Origin: Candidatus Rhabdochlamydia oedothoracis
Lineage (GTDB): Bacteria > Chlamydiota > Chlamydiia > Chlamydiales > Rhabdochlamydiaceae
Reading direction: 5' to 3'
Length of the DNA: 64,000 nucleotides
Assembly: GCF_019453995.1 (NCBI RefSeq)
Contig: NZ_CP075587.1
Location: 868,001 to 932,000 of the forward strand
Part shown: piece by piece, positions 47,867 through 55,684 of the stretch
How the letters are laid out: every line of letters begins with the position of its first letter
Numbering within the stretch: the stretch's first letter is position 1
Made by a program: the position numbers and the translations under genes
The notes under the pieces: model-generated
The model's input: the letters and a program-made list of their open reading frames with translations, nothing else
Database searches by the model: none
Told to the model about the DNA's origin: nothing

Positions 47867-48373
47867 GAAATTCGTGCTTTAAAAGTGCGTGTAATTGATA
47901 AAGAAGGAAATCAATTAGGGATTTTGTCATTAGCTGAGGCTTTGACAAAAGCAGAGCAAATGGGACTGGATTTGGTGGAAATCGCTCCAAATGCGGCTCC
48001 TCCTGTTTGTAAAATTATCGATTATGGTAAATATCGTTATCAACTAACAAAAAAAGAAAAAGAACAAAAAAAGTCGCAGCATCAGGTTAAAGTTAAAGAA
48101 ATAAAGATTAAGCCAAATACAGATGATCACGATATCATGGTAAAATTAAAACATGCACGTGACTTCATCTCTAAAGGGAATAAAGTTCGAATTACTTGTA
48201 CATTGCGCGGTAGAGAAATGGCGCGACCTGAATATGCACAAAAAGCGGTTTTAGGAGTGTGTGAAGCTCTTATCGATGTAGCCACCCCTGAATCTCCGGC
48301 TAAAATGCTTGGGCGTAGTTTATCAGTTGTATTAGCGCCGGGGACTGCAAAGAAAAGCAGTAAAATAGTTTAA
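47801..48373 (+). CDS. infC: Translation initiation factor IF-3
   Basis: Complete IF-3: LNLRINREIRALKVRVIDKE, GLDLVEIAPNAAPPVCKIID, YGKYRYQLTKKEKEQKKSQH, KVKEIKIKPNTDDHD, and the C-terminal RNA-binding part ending LSVVLAPGTAKKSS. It binds the 30S subunit and checks the initiator codon. The start is unclear: ATG 47801 adds 15 residues that do not look like IF-3, and no ATG, GTG or TTG lies between it and LRINREIR. CTG at 47846 stands about 9 nt after GGGGG. E. coli infC uses a rare AUU start for self-regulation, so a noncanonical start is plausible here. Confidence 0.93.
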   Translation: MLCLHGYKWQLGVRTLNLRINREIRALKVRVIDKEGNQLGILSLAEALTKAEQMGLDLVEIAPNAAPPVCKIIDYGKYRYQLTKKEKEQKKSQHQVKVKEIKIKPNTDDHDIMVKLKHARDFISKGNKVRITCTLRGREMARPEYAQKAVLGVCEALIDVATPESPAKMLGRSLSVVLAPGTAKKSSKIV

Positions 48374-48390
48374 GAATAAAGAGGTAAGCT

Positions 48391-48588
48391 ATGCCAAAAA
48401 TGAAAACGAAAAAAGCAGTAAGCGCCAGGTTTAAAGTGACGGGAACAGGAAAACTGGTTCGTCGACGTCCTGGATGCCGTCATATACTGACAAAGAAATC
48501 TTCCAAACGCAAACGCAAATTACACCGCCCTACATTAGTAGATCAAGGGCAGGTAAAAATGTATGCTCGTTTAATGGGAGTGGGGTGA
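48391..48588 (+). CDS. rpmI: 50S ribosomal protein L35
   Basis: 65 residues, basic: MPKMKTKKAVSARFKVTGTG, RRRPGCRHILTKKSSKRKRK. Full length for L35. AGAGGT lies 8 nt before the ATG, and the gene follows infC by 17 bp in the conserved infC-rpmI-rplT order. Confidence 0.97.
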   Translation: MPKMKTKKAVSARFKVTGTGKLVRRRPGCRHILTKKSSKRKRKLHRPTLVDQGQVKMYARLMGVG

Positions 48589-48627
48589 GTTACCCTTTAG
48601 AATTTAAAAAAATAATGGAGAATCTAT

Positions 48628-48984
48628 ATGGTTAGAGTCACAAACTCTGTGGCTTCCAAGCGTTCCCGCAAGAGACTATTCAAGCGTGCTAAGGGATTTG
48701 TTGGAGACCGCAAAAATCACCTTCGTTTGACAAAGGACGCCGTATTATCAGCAGAGGCTTTTAATTATCGTCATCGTAAGCTGAAGAAAAGAGAATTCCG
48801 CAGCTTATGGATTACTCGTATTAGTGCAGGGGCAAAGATAAACGGGATTTCTTACAGTAAGCTCGTTCATGGCATGTCACTGGCTAATTGTCGGATTAAC
48901 CGCAAAAGACTTGCTGAAATGGCAGAAAGCGATCCTAAAGGATTTACTGCGATTGCAAATGTTGCTAAGCTTGCATGTTGTTAG
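48628..48984 (+). CDS. rplT: 50S ribosomal protein L20
   Basis: 118 residues: MVRVTNSVASKRSRKRLFKR, AKGFVGDRKNHLRLTKDAV, WITRISAGAKINGISYSKLV. It is needed for early 50S assembly and represses its own operon in some bacteria. It starts after GGAG (AATGGAGAATCTATATG) and ends with TAG. Confidence 0.97.
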   Translation: MVRVTNSVASKRSRKRLFKRAKGFVGDRKNHLRLTKDAVLSAEAFNYRHRKLKKREFRSLWITRISAGAKINGISYSKLVHGMSLANCRINRKRLAEMAESDPKGFTAIANVAKLACC

Positions 48985-49002
48985 GTTTTTATTTTTTCTT
49001 AA

Positions 49003-49028
49003 AAGCGCTTGTTTATAAACAAGCGCTT
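49003..49028 (+). terminator. Perfect hairpin between rplT and pheS
   Basis: AAGCGCTTG-TTTATAAA-CAAGCGCTT is a 26-nt perfect inverted repeat. A run of seven T follows only 12 nt later. It may attenuate pheS transcription or stabilise the rplT message rather than fully terminate. Confidence 0.55.
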
Positions 49029-49046
49029 ATTTAGAAGGATTTTTTT

Positions 49047-50069
49047 GTGCGCGATACAATTTCTTCTATTCAAAAGCAATTTCAATCTGATTTATCACAA
49101 ATTAAAAATAGCAAAGATGTTGAGCTGCTGAAGGTAAAATACCTTGGAAAAAAGGGTTTGATCCAACACATAATGCAACAACTGAAAGAGGTTTCTAAAG
49201 ATCTTCGACCTCAAATAGGAAAAGAGATTAATGATCTTAAAGAAGAAATCTTACAACTTTGTCAAAACGGACTTGAAAGCTTTCTAAACGTAGAACAAAC
49301 CAAACGTTTATCTGAAGAAAAAATAGATGTGACAATTCCTGGAAGAAGGAGATTCATCGGCAGACGACATCCACTGCAATTAACCTTAAATAAGGTTATA
49401 GATTTGTTCTGTAATATGGGTTTTTCTGTACAATATGGTCCTGATATAGATAGTGATTACTACAACTACGAAGGATTAAATTTTCCTCCAGATCATCCAG
49501 CTCGAGATACGCAGGATACTTTCTACATTACAAAAGATCTATTATTGCGCTCACATACCTCTAATACGCAGCTACGTGTAATGCAAGAAAAAACACCGCC
49601 TATTCGAATTATTGCTCCAGGAACCGTTTATCGCAATGAAACAATTAGCAGTAGATCACATGTGTTTTTTCATCAAATAGAAGGTTTGTATATTGATCGC
49701 AAAGTCACATTTGCAGATCTATTAGCTACGATGGACGAATTTTGGAAAAAGCTCTTTGGTCCATCTGTTCAAACACGCTTTCGCCCTAGTTATTTTCCCT
49801 TTGTAGAACCAGGCCTTGAAGTAGATATTGCTTGTACTTCCTGCAAAGCGCAAGGGTGTAGATTGTGTAAACATACAGGCTGGTTAGAAGTTGCAGGAGC
49901 CGGTATGGTGCACCCACAAGTTCTTAGGAATGCGAATATTGATCCAGAAGAATATTCCGGATATGCCTGGGGAATGGGTATTGAAAGAGTCGCTATGCTG
50001 CTTTACGGGGTTAAGGATATTCGATTGTTTACCGAAAACAATTTGCGGTTTTTAAATCAGTTTGCTTGA
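49047..50069 (+). CDS. pheS: Phenylalanyl-tRNA synthetase alpha subunit
   Basis: 340 residues, starting at GTG 49047 with AAGGA 9 nt upstream. N-terminal coiled-coil arm (1-90), then the class II core: GRRRFIGRRHPLQLTLNKV, GPDIDSDYYNYEGLNFPPDH, HVFFHQIEGLYID (motif 2 region), ARDTQDTFYI, and motif 3 GYAWGMGIERVAMLLYG. A CTSCKAQGCRLCKHTG insert looks like a Cys-rich zinc knuckle. pheT does not follow; tRNA-Ser is next. The beta subunit must be elsewhere, as in Chlamydia. Confidence 0.96.
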   Translation: MRDTISSIQKQFQSDLSQIKNSKDVELLKVKYLGKKGLIQHIMQQLKEVSKDLRPQIGKEINDLKEEILQLCQNGLESFLNVEQTKRLSEEKIDVTIPGRRRFIGRRHPLQLTLNKVIDLFCNMGFSVQYGPDIDSDYYNYEGLNFPPDHPARDTQDTFYITKDLLLRSHTSNTQLRVMQEKTPPIRIIAPGTVYRNETISSRSHVFFHQIEGLYIDRKVTFADLLATMDEFWKKLFGPSVQTRFRPSYFPFVEPGLEVDIACTSCKAQGCRLCKHTGWLEVAGAGMVHPQVLRNANIDPEEYSGYAWGMGIERVAMLLYGVKDIRLFTENNLRFLNQFA

Positions 50070-50107
50070 AAATTAAAACCTATTCGTTATACTTTTTAAA
50101 TCCTTAA

Positions 50108-50192
50108 GGAGGAGTGGCAGAGTGGCCGATCGCGGCTGTCTTGAAAACAGCAGTCGGGCAACCGACCGTGGGTTCGAATCCTACCTCCTCCG
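50108..50192 (+). tRNA. tRNA-Ser (anticodon UGA)
   Basis: 85 nt with a long variable arm. Acceptor GGAGGAG with CTCCTCC, anticodon loop CTTGAAA (TGA) in GCTGTCTTGAAAACAGC, variable arm GTCGGGCAACCGAC, T-arm GTGGGTTCGAATCCTAC, discriminator G. CCA is not encoded; a T run follows directly. Confidence 0.95.
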
Positions 50193-50249
50193 TTTTTATA
50201 AAGCGTTAATAGTCTATGAACATATATTAAATTTATTATTTAAAAAATG

Positions 50250-50530
50250 TACGCCGACTTAAAAAATTCATTCAATAGCCCAGCAATCCAAACAGTAACA
50301 GTCCATTCCAATATGTTACCTTTCTTTCCCAGCGCACTGTATGGCGTTGCAAGCATGTCTTTAACTAAGAAATTGTTCTTTCCAATATCCAGCGCTGCTT
50401 TTTAAGGTGAGAGATACCTTGTTGTATTTTATATCCCTTGTTTTGGCGCACCCATGTAATATTTATTTCATAATGTTTTCTTTGATGCTAAATGTTCATA
50501 GCATATAGTGGTTCCGATTCAATATATGGA
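50250..50530 (-). mobile_element. Decayed IS5-type (other subgroup) and IS630 remnants
   Basis: The minus strand reads RWILERTIS, a stop, then RHTVRWERKVTYWNGLLLFG, matching the C-terminal RW(K)xERxxxWL...VRWERK pattern of IS5/IS4 transposases. 50453-50507 is the second copy of the block at 4331-4382. TAGTGGTTCCGATTCAAT (50505-50522) is an isolated IS630 end. Nothing here is functional. Confidence 0.6.
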
Positions 50531-50632
50531 ATTCATTTGTTGTTTCTAGGGTTTTTATTCTAAAAAAATAGAGCGGAAATTCTCTAAAATCCTGTAAATT
50601 ATGGAATCAGGAAACTTAAAAGAGAGTTCAAA

Positions 50633-51217
50633 ATGGCAAAGCTGTATTTTCGCTATGGTACTGTAGGGAGTGCAAAGACATTAAATTTATTAGCCGTGGC
50701 TCATAATTATAGAAGCCAAGAAAAAAAAGTTTTGCTGATTAAGCCAAGGATTGATGATCGATTTGGTCAAGAGCAGATTAAATCGCGAGCTGGTCTTGAA
50801 ATGAAAGCAGATATTTTATTAGATGAAAATACAGCGCTTTTAAAGTATAACTGGGAAGGTACTAGTTGTATTTTAGTAGACGAGGCTCAATTTCTCTCTG
50901 CTTTACATATTGAAGAGCTAAGACACTTAACCGTTACACAAAATATTCCTGTGATTTGTTACGGATTGAGAACAGATTTTCGCGCACAGTTGTTTGAAGG
51001 GTCTTTGCGTTTAATGGAATTAGCAGATCGCATTGAAGAAGTAAAGGCAACTTGTCACTATTGTCATTCTAAATCCATCATGAATTTAAGACATGTAAAT
51101 GGACAAGCTTGTCTAGATGGTCCTAGTATTCAACTAGGAGCGGAAGAATCTTTTTATCCCACTTGCTATGCTTGTTATATCGAGCAATTATCCTTTATTT
51201 CAAATGTCGTTGTGTAA
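50633..51217 (+). CDS. tdk: Thymidine kinase (type II)
   Basis: 194 residues. P-loop YGTVGSAKT (8-16), IKPRIDDRFG, SCILVDEAQFLSALH (Walker B), VICYGLRTDFRAQLFEG, and two zinc pairs (CHYCH, CYAC). It phosphorylates thymidine for DNA synthesis. The P-loop has Ala where Gly normally precedes Lys; other family marks are intact. Chlamydia trachomatis is known to lack thymidine kinase, so the gene separates this organism from that genus. It overlaps tgt convergently by 18 bp. GAGAG lies about 7 nt before the ATG. Confidence 0.95.
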   Translation: MAKLYFRYGTVGSAKTLNLLAVAHNYRSQEKKVLLIKPRIDDRFGQEQIKSRAGLEMKADILLDENTALLKYNWEGTSCILVDEAQFLSALHIEELRHLTVTQNIPVICYGLRTDFRAQLFEGSLRLMELADRIEEVKATCHYCHSKSIMNLRHVNGQACLDGPSIQLGAEESFYPTCYACYIEQLSFISNVVV

Positions 51218-52327
51218 AATTTTAGTACGATAATTCTGCATAAGTTGAACCATGAAGTGCAAATTGTGGATGGTGGCTAAAATCATACAGGTAGCTTCTT
51301 TTGCCTTAAATAAATGATGTAGATAAGCTAAACTGAATCTAGTACATGTAGAGCAAGAGCAGTTTTTTTCAGGTGGAGAAAACATGTGAGCATGAGAGTT
51401 TCTGCCAATTTTTACATGCCCTTCTTGAGTTAATAAAATGCCGTGACGAGCAGCCCTTGTGGGATAAGAAGAGTCAAAAGTATCAATTCCCATGGGTACG
51501 CACATTTCAATAGAGGTTAAATCTCCAATTCCTAATAAATGATTGGGCTTTTCAAGCGGCAGGTGTGACATAGTAGAGCGTAGAACCTCAAACATTTCTT
51601 GTTTGGTTCTGCCCATACTTCCTCCAATAGCAAAACCATCAAAGGGGAGCTTTGTTAAGTAACAGCAGCTTTTTTCTCTTAAAATAGCATCAATGCCACC
51701 GTGAATCACAGCGTATATCGCTTGGTTATTAGGGTTTTTTAAATGTGTATGTAAAGAGCGCTCTTCCCATCTATGCGTACGCGCTAAGGAAGCCTCCAAG
51801 GCATTTTTCTCGATATGATAAGGAGGGAGTTCATCGAGGGGAATAATAATATCAGCACCTAGGTCTTTTTGCGCTTCAATCGAGCTCTCTGGAGTGAGTA
51901 AGACTTTTTGTCCATCGCGATAGGAACGAAAAATTACACCTTCTTCAGAAATTTTTAATACATGCCCTGCTTGTTTTTTAGTCCCTTTGCCTTTTAATTC
52001 ATCTGCGATAGAGCCATAGGCTAAGCTAAACACTTGAAATCCACCTGAGTCGGTGATAATGGGTAAACTGCGATTGATAAAACTATGCAACCCTCCAGCT
52101 TGTTTAACGATAGAAGTTCCTGGTTGAAGCAATAAATGGTAGGTATTGCAAAACATGAGCTGCAGACCTATCTCATGGACTGCTTGATTGTCAAGAGCCT
52201 TAATAGTCCCATTTGTACCCACTCCTACAAAGTTAGGGGTATCAATGATTCCATGAGGAGTATAGATTTTTCCTATTCTAGCTTTAGATGTAGTAGAGGT
52301 ATGAATGAGTTCAAAGCGAAATGTCAT
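51200..52327 (-). CDS. tgt: Queuine tRNA-ribosyltransferase
   Basis: 375 residues, TIM-barrel. PNFVGVGTNGTIKALDN, LPIITDSGGFQVFSL (Asp general base), FAIGGSMGRTKQEMFEV, the nucleophile region GIDTFDSSYPTRAARHG, and the zinc site CSCSTCTRFSLAYLHHLF. It exchanges guanine-34 of GUN-anticodon tRNAs for a queuosine precursor. It overlaps the upstream transporter gene by 17 nt, so uptake and insertion are expressed together. Confidence 0.96.
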   Translation of the reverse strand: MTFRFELIHTSTTSKARIGKIYTPHGIIDTPNFVGVGTNGTIKALDNQAVHEIGLQLMFCNTYHLLLQPGTSIVKQAGGLHSFINRSLPIITDSGGFQVFSLAYGSIADELKGKGTKKQAGHVLKISEEGVIFRSYRDGQKVLLTPESSIEAQKDLGADIIIPLDELPPYHIEKNALEASLARTHRWEERSLHTHLKNPNNQAIYAVIHGGIDAILREKSCCYLTKLPFDGFAIGGSMGRTKQEMFEVLRSTMSHLPLEKPNHLLGIGDLTSIEMCVPMGIDTFDSSYPTRAARHGILLTQEGHVKIGRNSHAHMFSPPEKNCSCSTCTRFSLAYLHHLFKAKEATCMILATIHNLHFMVQLMQNYRTKILHNDI

Positions 52328-52997
52328 GAGAGTCTCTTGGGGTTTGAGGAATCAACCATTTTATACAAGCCGTTAGAGGAGCTAATAAGGCAATGATGAT
52401 AATCTTTACAAAATAACTGACTAAGATAATATCGGTTAAACAGGCAACAATACAAAAGAGACCTAAAAAAGAAAATAAAACGGTATCAAGCAGTTGTGCA
52501 ATTGTTACGCAAATAGCATTGCGCATCCAAAAATGAATAGAGAGTTGCTTTTTTAAAAAGCCAAATAATCTTATGTCTAATTGCTGAACAATCATAAGAG
52601 TGGTTAGTGAAGCCAATAGCAGCCTGGGCGTTGGTGTTAAGATTTGAAGGAAAGCAGAGTGTGTGGTATCAAATGCAGAGGGTAGATAAAATAGGTGTAT
52701 TTGAGACATTAGAGTAAAAAAAATCATAGCAAAGAAAGATACCCAAATGGCTTTTTTCGCCAGTTCTAAACCAAAATATTCCCTTAATAAATTTAAAGAA
52801 AAAATGCTGCCAATAGCAAAAACATCGCTGCATGTGATTTCCCATCCAAACCAAGAAATTTGTTTGATAACAAATAGATTAGCAAGAACTGCTTGCATAG
52901 CAATCGATGCAATTACTGCTTCTTTACCTAATTTTAAAGAAATTAGGACAAATAGCATTACAATCAAAAGGTGTGAAAAGAAAAGAATTTCGTTCAT
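52311..52997 (-). CDS. Queuosine-precursor transporter (YhhQ/QPTR family)
   Basis: 228 residues, about six membrane helices (LLIVMLFVLISLKLG, AIASIAMQAVLANLF-like, AIWVSFFAMIFFTLM, LLLASLTTLMIVQQLD). The family marks are KLGKEAVIASIAMQAVLANL, ITCSDVFAIGSIFSLNLLRE and QLLDTVLFSFLGLF. The YhhQ homologue of Chlamydia trachomatis imports queuine directly, and no preQ0 synthesis genes are visible here, so queuine import is the likely job. Operon with tgt. Confidence 0.9.
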   Translation of the reverse strand: MNEILFFSHLLIVMLFVLISLKLGKEAVIASIAMQAVLANLFVIKQISWFGWEITCSDVFAIGSIFSLNLLREYFGLELAKKAIWVSFFAMIFFTLMSQIHLFYLPSAFDTTHSAFLQILTPTPRLLLASLTTLMIVQQLDIRLFGFLKKQLSIHFWMRNAICVTIAQLLDTVLFSFLGLFCIVACLTDIILVSYFVKIIIIALLAPLTACIKWLIPQTPRDSHDISL

Positions 52998-53146
52998 TAA
53001 AACTAAAAAAGTTAAAGAAAATAGAATACCATATTTTGGTAAATAAATAAAAGCCTTGTGCTTATTAAAAATAGAAACACTGATATTTTATTGCTAAATT
53101 TAGATTTTTTAGATATATCTGACCTATTTTTTATTATTGGAGGATT

Positions 53147-53776
53147 ATGAACTTTACACAGATTGTTAACTATTTTATTTCTTTACTTGTCATCTGTAGT
53201 CCTTTTGCAGCTCTTCCTGCTTTGTTAAATTTGACGCAAGGAATGACATTAAAGGAAAAAAAAAATACAGGTCTAATTGCCGCTTTAGCAGTGGGGATAA
53301 TTCTTATTTCCATAACTTGGATTGGGAGCTCTTTTTTAAGTTTTTTAGGAATTACTATACCTGCTTTTCAAATAACAGGTGGAATAGTGGTATTTTTGTT
53401 GGCTTTTTCTATGCTAAACGCACAGGTTAGCCGTATGAAGCAAACTATAGAAGATCAAAAAGAAGCGCAAAAAAAAGATTCAGTGGCTATTGTGCCTTTA
53501 GCTATTCCTATTACAGCAGGCCCCGGAGCTATCAGCACGGTAATTATAGCTAATGCTACTCATCCAGGCGTGACCAACCAGGTATACATGACGATCTGTG
53601 CAGCTTTAGTGGCTTTAGTGATAGGAGTTACCTTATATTTTGCTGGAAATATTGAGAAATTTTTAGGACAAACAGGCATTAATATTTTTAATCGAGTTGC
53701 TGGACTAATTTTAGCGGCAATGGCTATACAAATGCTGGCACAAGGAGCCATAGGTCTTTTAACAATCTTTTGGTAA
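53147..53776 (+). CDS. MarC-family membrane protein
   Basis: 209 residues, six membrane helices. FTQIVNYFISLLVICSPFAA with LPALLNLTQGMT, GIVVFLLAFSMLNAQ, VPLAIPITAGPGAISTVI and INIFNRVAGLILAAMAIQML match the MarC/YchE family. Its transport function is unresolved. A strong GGAGG 7 nt before ATG. It overlaps the 3' end of the next, convergent gene by 18 bp. Confidence 0.93.
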   Translation: MNFTQIVNYFISLLVICSPFAALPALLNLTQGMTLKEKKNTGLIAALAVGIILISITWIGSSFLSFLGITIPAFQITGGIVVFLLAFSMLNAQVSRMKQTIEDQKEAQKKDSVAIVPLAIPITAGPGAISTVIIANATHPGVTNQVYMTICAALVALVIGVTLYFAGNIEKFLGQTGINIFNRVAGLILAAMAIQMLAQGAIGLLTIFW

Positions 53777-54649
53777 ACGCTGGTTTAAATAAACCGCAAG
53801 AGAGGGGTGGTGTATATTTAACCATTCCTGCAAAGGGGTAATTATTCTTTTGATTTCTTGATGTATGATCTTAGGATTTCTTTGATTAGAATCCCGGCAG
53901 AGACGCCCTAAATCAATCTGCATAGCTTGAGAGCCTACCAACCCAAGATTTTTATTGATTTTAGGATCTAAATCAAGAATGCCTTTTTTGCCCCTTTGTA
54001 TAAAAAACTCGATTAAATTATCAATGACCACCTGAGCTCCTTTTTCTCCTTCTGTCTGAATGATCTGAGAAAGGCCTGGATAAATAAGTGAGGCTTTTTT
54101 TTGTACAATGCACACAACTTGATCTAAGAAAACCCAGTGGGCCATACCTATTTTATCGATTACTGTGACATAGCGGCTTAGGGGATAATTTTTTTGCAGC
54201 CTAGCAAAGATTAATCCACTTTCTTTAGAGAGATCTTCGCAAGCGATTTGATAGCTTTTACATTCTTTTTCAATCCGTTTTCTTAAACGTAATAGTTTTT
54301 TAAGGTATTGTTTTTGGAAACAAGGAAGCATAGAAAGCAGCTTTAGAGAAAAAGAAGGGTTAATTTTTCTAAATTTTAAAAATTTAATAACGTAATTTTT
54401 GTCTTTTGAGATAAAGGCATATGCTTGTCCTCCTTTTTCTAAGAAATAGAAAGGCTGGTCTAAGCAAGAGAGATCTGCATTTTGAAATAAAGCATCTATC
54501 TTCCATTCTTCTGTATCTGGGATAGAGCCTTGAATTTTTTCTACGCGAAAACCAGAGGTTTGATTATCGCAAAATGTTTTAATCAGAAAAAAACAGAAAG
54601 TAATAAGCCCCATGTTTAATAGCATTTCGCTTAATTTTAGTAATTTCAT
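53759..54649 (-). CDS. Membrane-anchored protein with possible kinase-like fold
   Basis: 296 residues from ATG 54649, right after the upstream stop. N-terminal membrane helix (LLNMGLITFCFFLIKTF, about 9-25). The soluble part has kinase-like traces: GGQAYAFISKDKNYVIKFLK (a glycine-strand-Lys pattern), helix KECKSYQIACEDL, a late KGILDLDPKINKNLGL where HxDlkpeN sits in kinases, and QIDLGRL in the DFG position. These are weak and seen by eye only. Its neighbour encodes an exported protein and overlaps its longer reading frame, so the two may act together at the envelope. Confidence 0.65.
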   Translation of the reverse strand: MKLLKLSEMLLNMGLITFCFFLIKTFCDNQTSGFRVEKIQGSIPDTEEWKIDALFQNADLSCLDQPFYFLEKGGQAYAFISKDKNYVIKFLKFRKINPSFSLKLLSMLPCFQKQYLKKLLRLRKRIEKECKSYQIACEDLSKESGLIFARLQKNYPLSRYVTVIDKIGMAHWVFLDQVVCIVQKKASLIYPGLSQIIQTEGEKGAQVVIDNLIEFFIQRGKKGILDLDPKINKNLGLVGSQAMQIDLGRLCRDSNQRNPKIIHQEIKRIITPLQEWLNIHHPSLAVYLNQRLPKDC

Positions 54650-54653
54650 CCAT

Positions 54654-55478
54654 TTATTGAATGTTAAATCTGCGCTCGACATTATTAAATATTCCAGGAA
54701 CTAATTGATTGTTAGAATCTAAAAGCTGTAATCGAATATGATGAGCTCCTCTCTTAAGACCATATATATAATAAGGTTGCCACGAGGTAAGGATCTCTTT
54801 TGTAGCGTGATCGATTTCTACAGATACTTTATAGCCATCTCGGGATAGCTGGCAGTTGGTAATATAGAAGTCTAGTAAAATGGGTTGTGGATTACAGCCT
54901 TGTTGGCCACAACCTTGCTGAAAATACGTTCCTTGAGGTTCATTGTAAGTTAAGTAGGGTTTACATAAATCTACAAAAAAGCGCTGGTCGTGGTTTTGAT
55001 GGTAAAAGGTTCTTACTGCAAAGCAACCTTTATCTTTTAGGCTTTCTTTAAAGGAACGAGCAGGAAAAACACGCATAACATGCATGCCAGGACGAAGCGC
55101 AAAAGGTATATCGAATAAAGCAATTTCATTGCTATTTTCATCAATTCCTCTCCATGCGTCCATATCCGATTCAGTAATGGTAAAATAAGGTTGATTATCA
55201 ATGATCATATGGAGGGTTTGTCCTTTTGGATCATTGAAAATCTCTTTTTTGCGTGGAAATTCACTATCTACTCCCAGAGCAAGTCCTGTAATGCGAATTT
55301 GTCCTCTACTATCAGAACGACATAGCTTCTTTTCTGAAGGATAAATCACTTTTAAATTTACATGATCGGGTTCTGGAGTGGCAGACACAGGTACAATTCG
55401 CATAGAGGATTCAGAACAAAGATCTAAAGAAGAGCAAAGGGCTAAAGCAAATACAGTAGATATAAATAGTCTTTTCAT
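54654..55478 (-). CDS. Exported protein of unknown function
   Basis: 274 residues. Signal peptide MKRLFISTVFALALCSSLDL with cleavage near CSS or CSE (possible lipobox LALC). The mature part is beta-rich (VNLKVIYPSEKKLCRSDSRG, YFTITESDMDAWRGID, LRPGMHVMRVFPARSFKES, KRGAHHIRLQLLDSNN) with a CGQQGC cluster. It resembles a periplasmic Ig-like fold; I do not recognise the family, though such proteins recur in chlamydiae. AGAGGG lies 5 nt before the ATG. Downstream gene starts after its stop. Confidence 0.75.
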   Translation of the reverse strand: MKRLFISTVFALALCSSLDLCSESSMRIVPVSATPEPDHVNLKVIYPSEKKLCRSDSRGQIRITGLALGVDSEFPRKKEIFNDPKGQTLHMIIDNQPYFTITESDMDAWRGIDENSNEIALFDIPFALRPGMHVMRVFPARSFKESLKDKGCFAVRTFYHQNHDQRFFVDLCKPYLTYNEPQGTYFQQGCGQQGCNPQPILLDFYITNCQLSRDGYKVSVEIDHATKEILTSWQPYYIYGLKRGAHHIRLQLLDSNNQLVPGIFNNVERRFNIQ

Positions 55479-55561
55479 ATATCCCTCTTAAATTATAGGT
55501 TATAATTAATTTTTTTGTATATAAATGTCTAGATTATAACAAGGTCAAAATTGTTATATAG

Positions 55562-55662
55562 TAGTGCCAATTCAAACGGCTAGCTTAATGGGATTCAAGT
55601 CAAAGACTTGAAACTTGTCGTTAATCCTATATTTTTCTATACGATTGAATCGGAACCACTAT
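55562..55662. mobile_element. IS630-derived MITE (101 bp)
   Basis: The left 67 bp equals the left end of IS630 copy A (TAGTGCCAATTCAAACGGCT, then AGCTTAATGGGATTCAAGTC) and joins directly to the 34-bp right end (TTTTTCTATACGATTGAATC to ACCACTA). The whole transposase is deleted but both inverted repeats and TA flanks are kept. It lies 22 bp before the PiT start codon, so it forms most of that gene's leader. Confidence 0.85.
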
Positions 55663-55684
55663 ATATTTAAGAATTGGGATTGAT

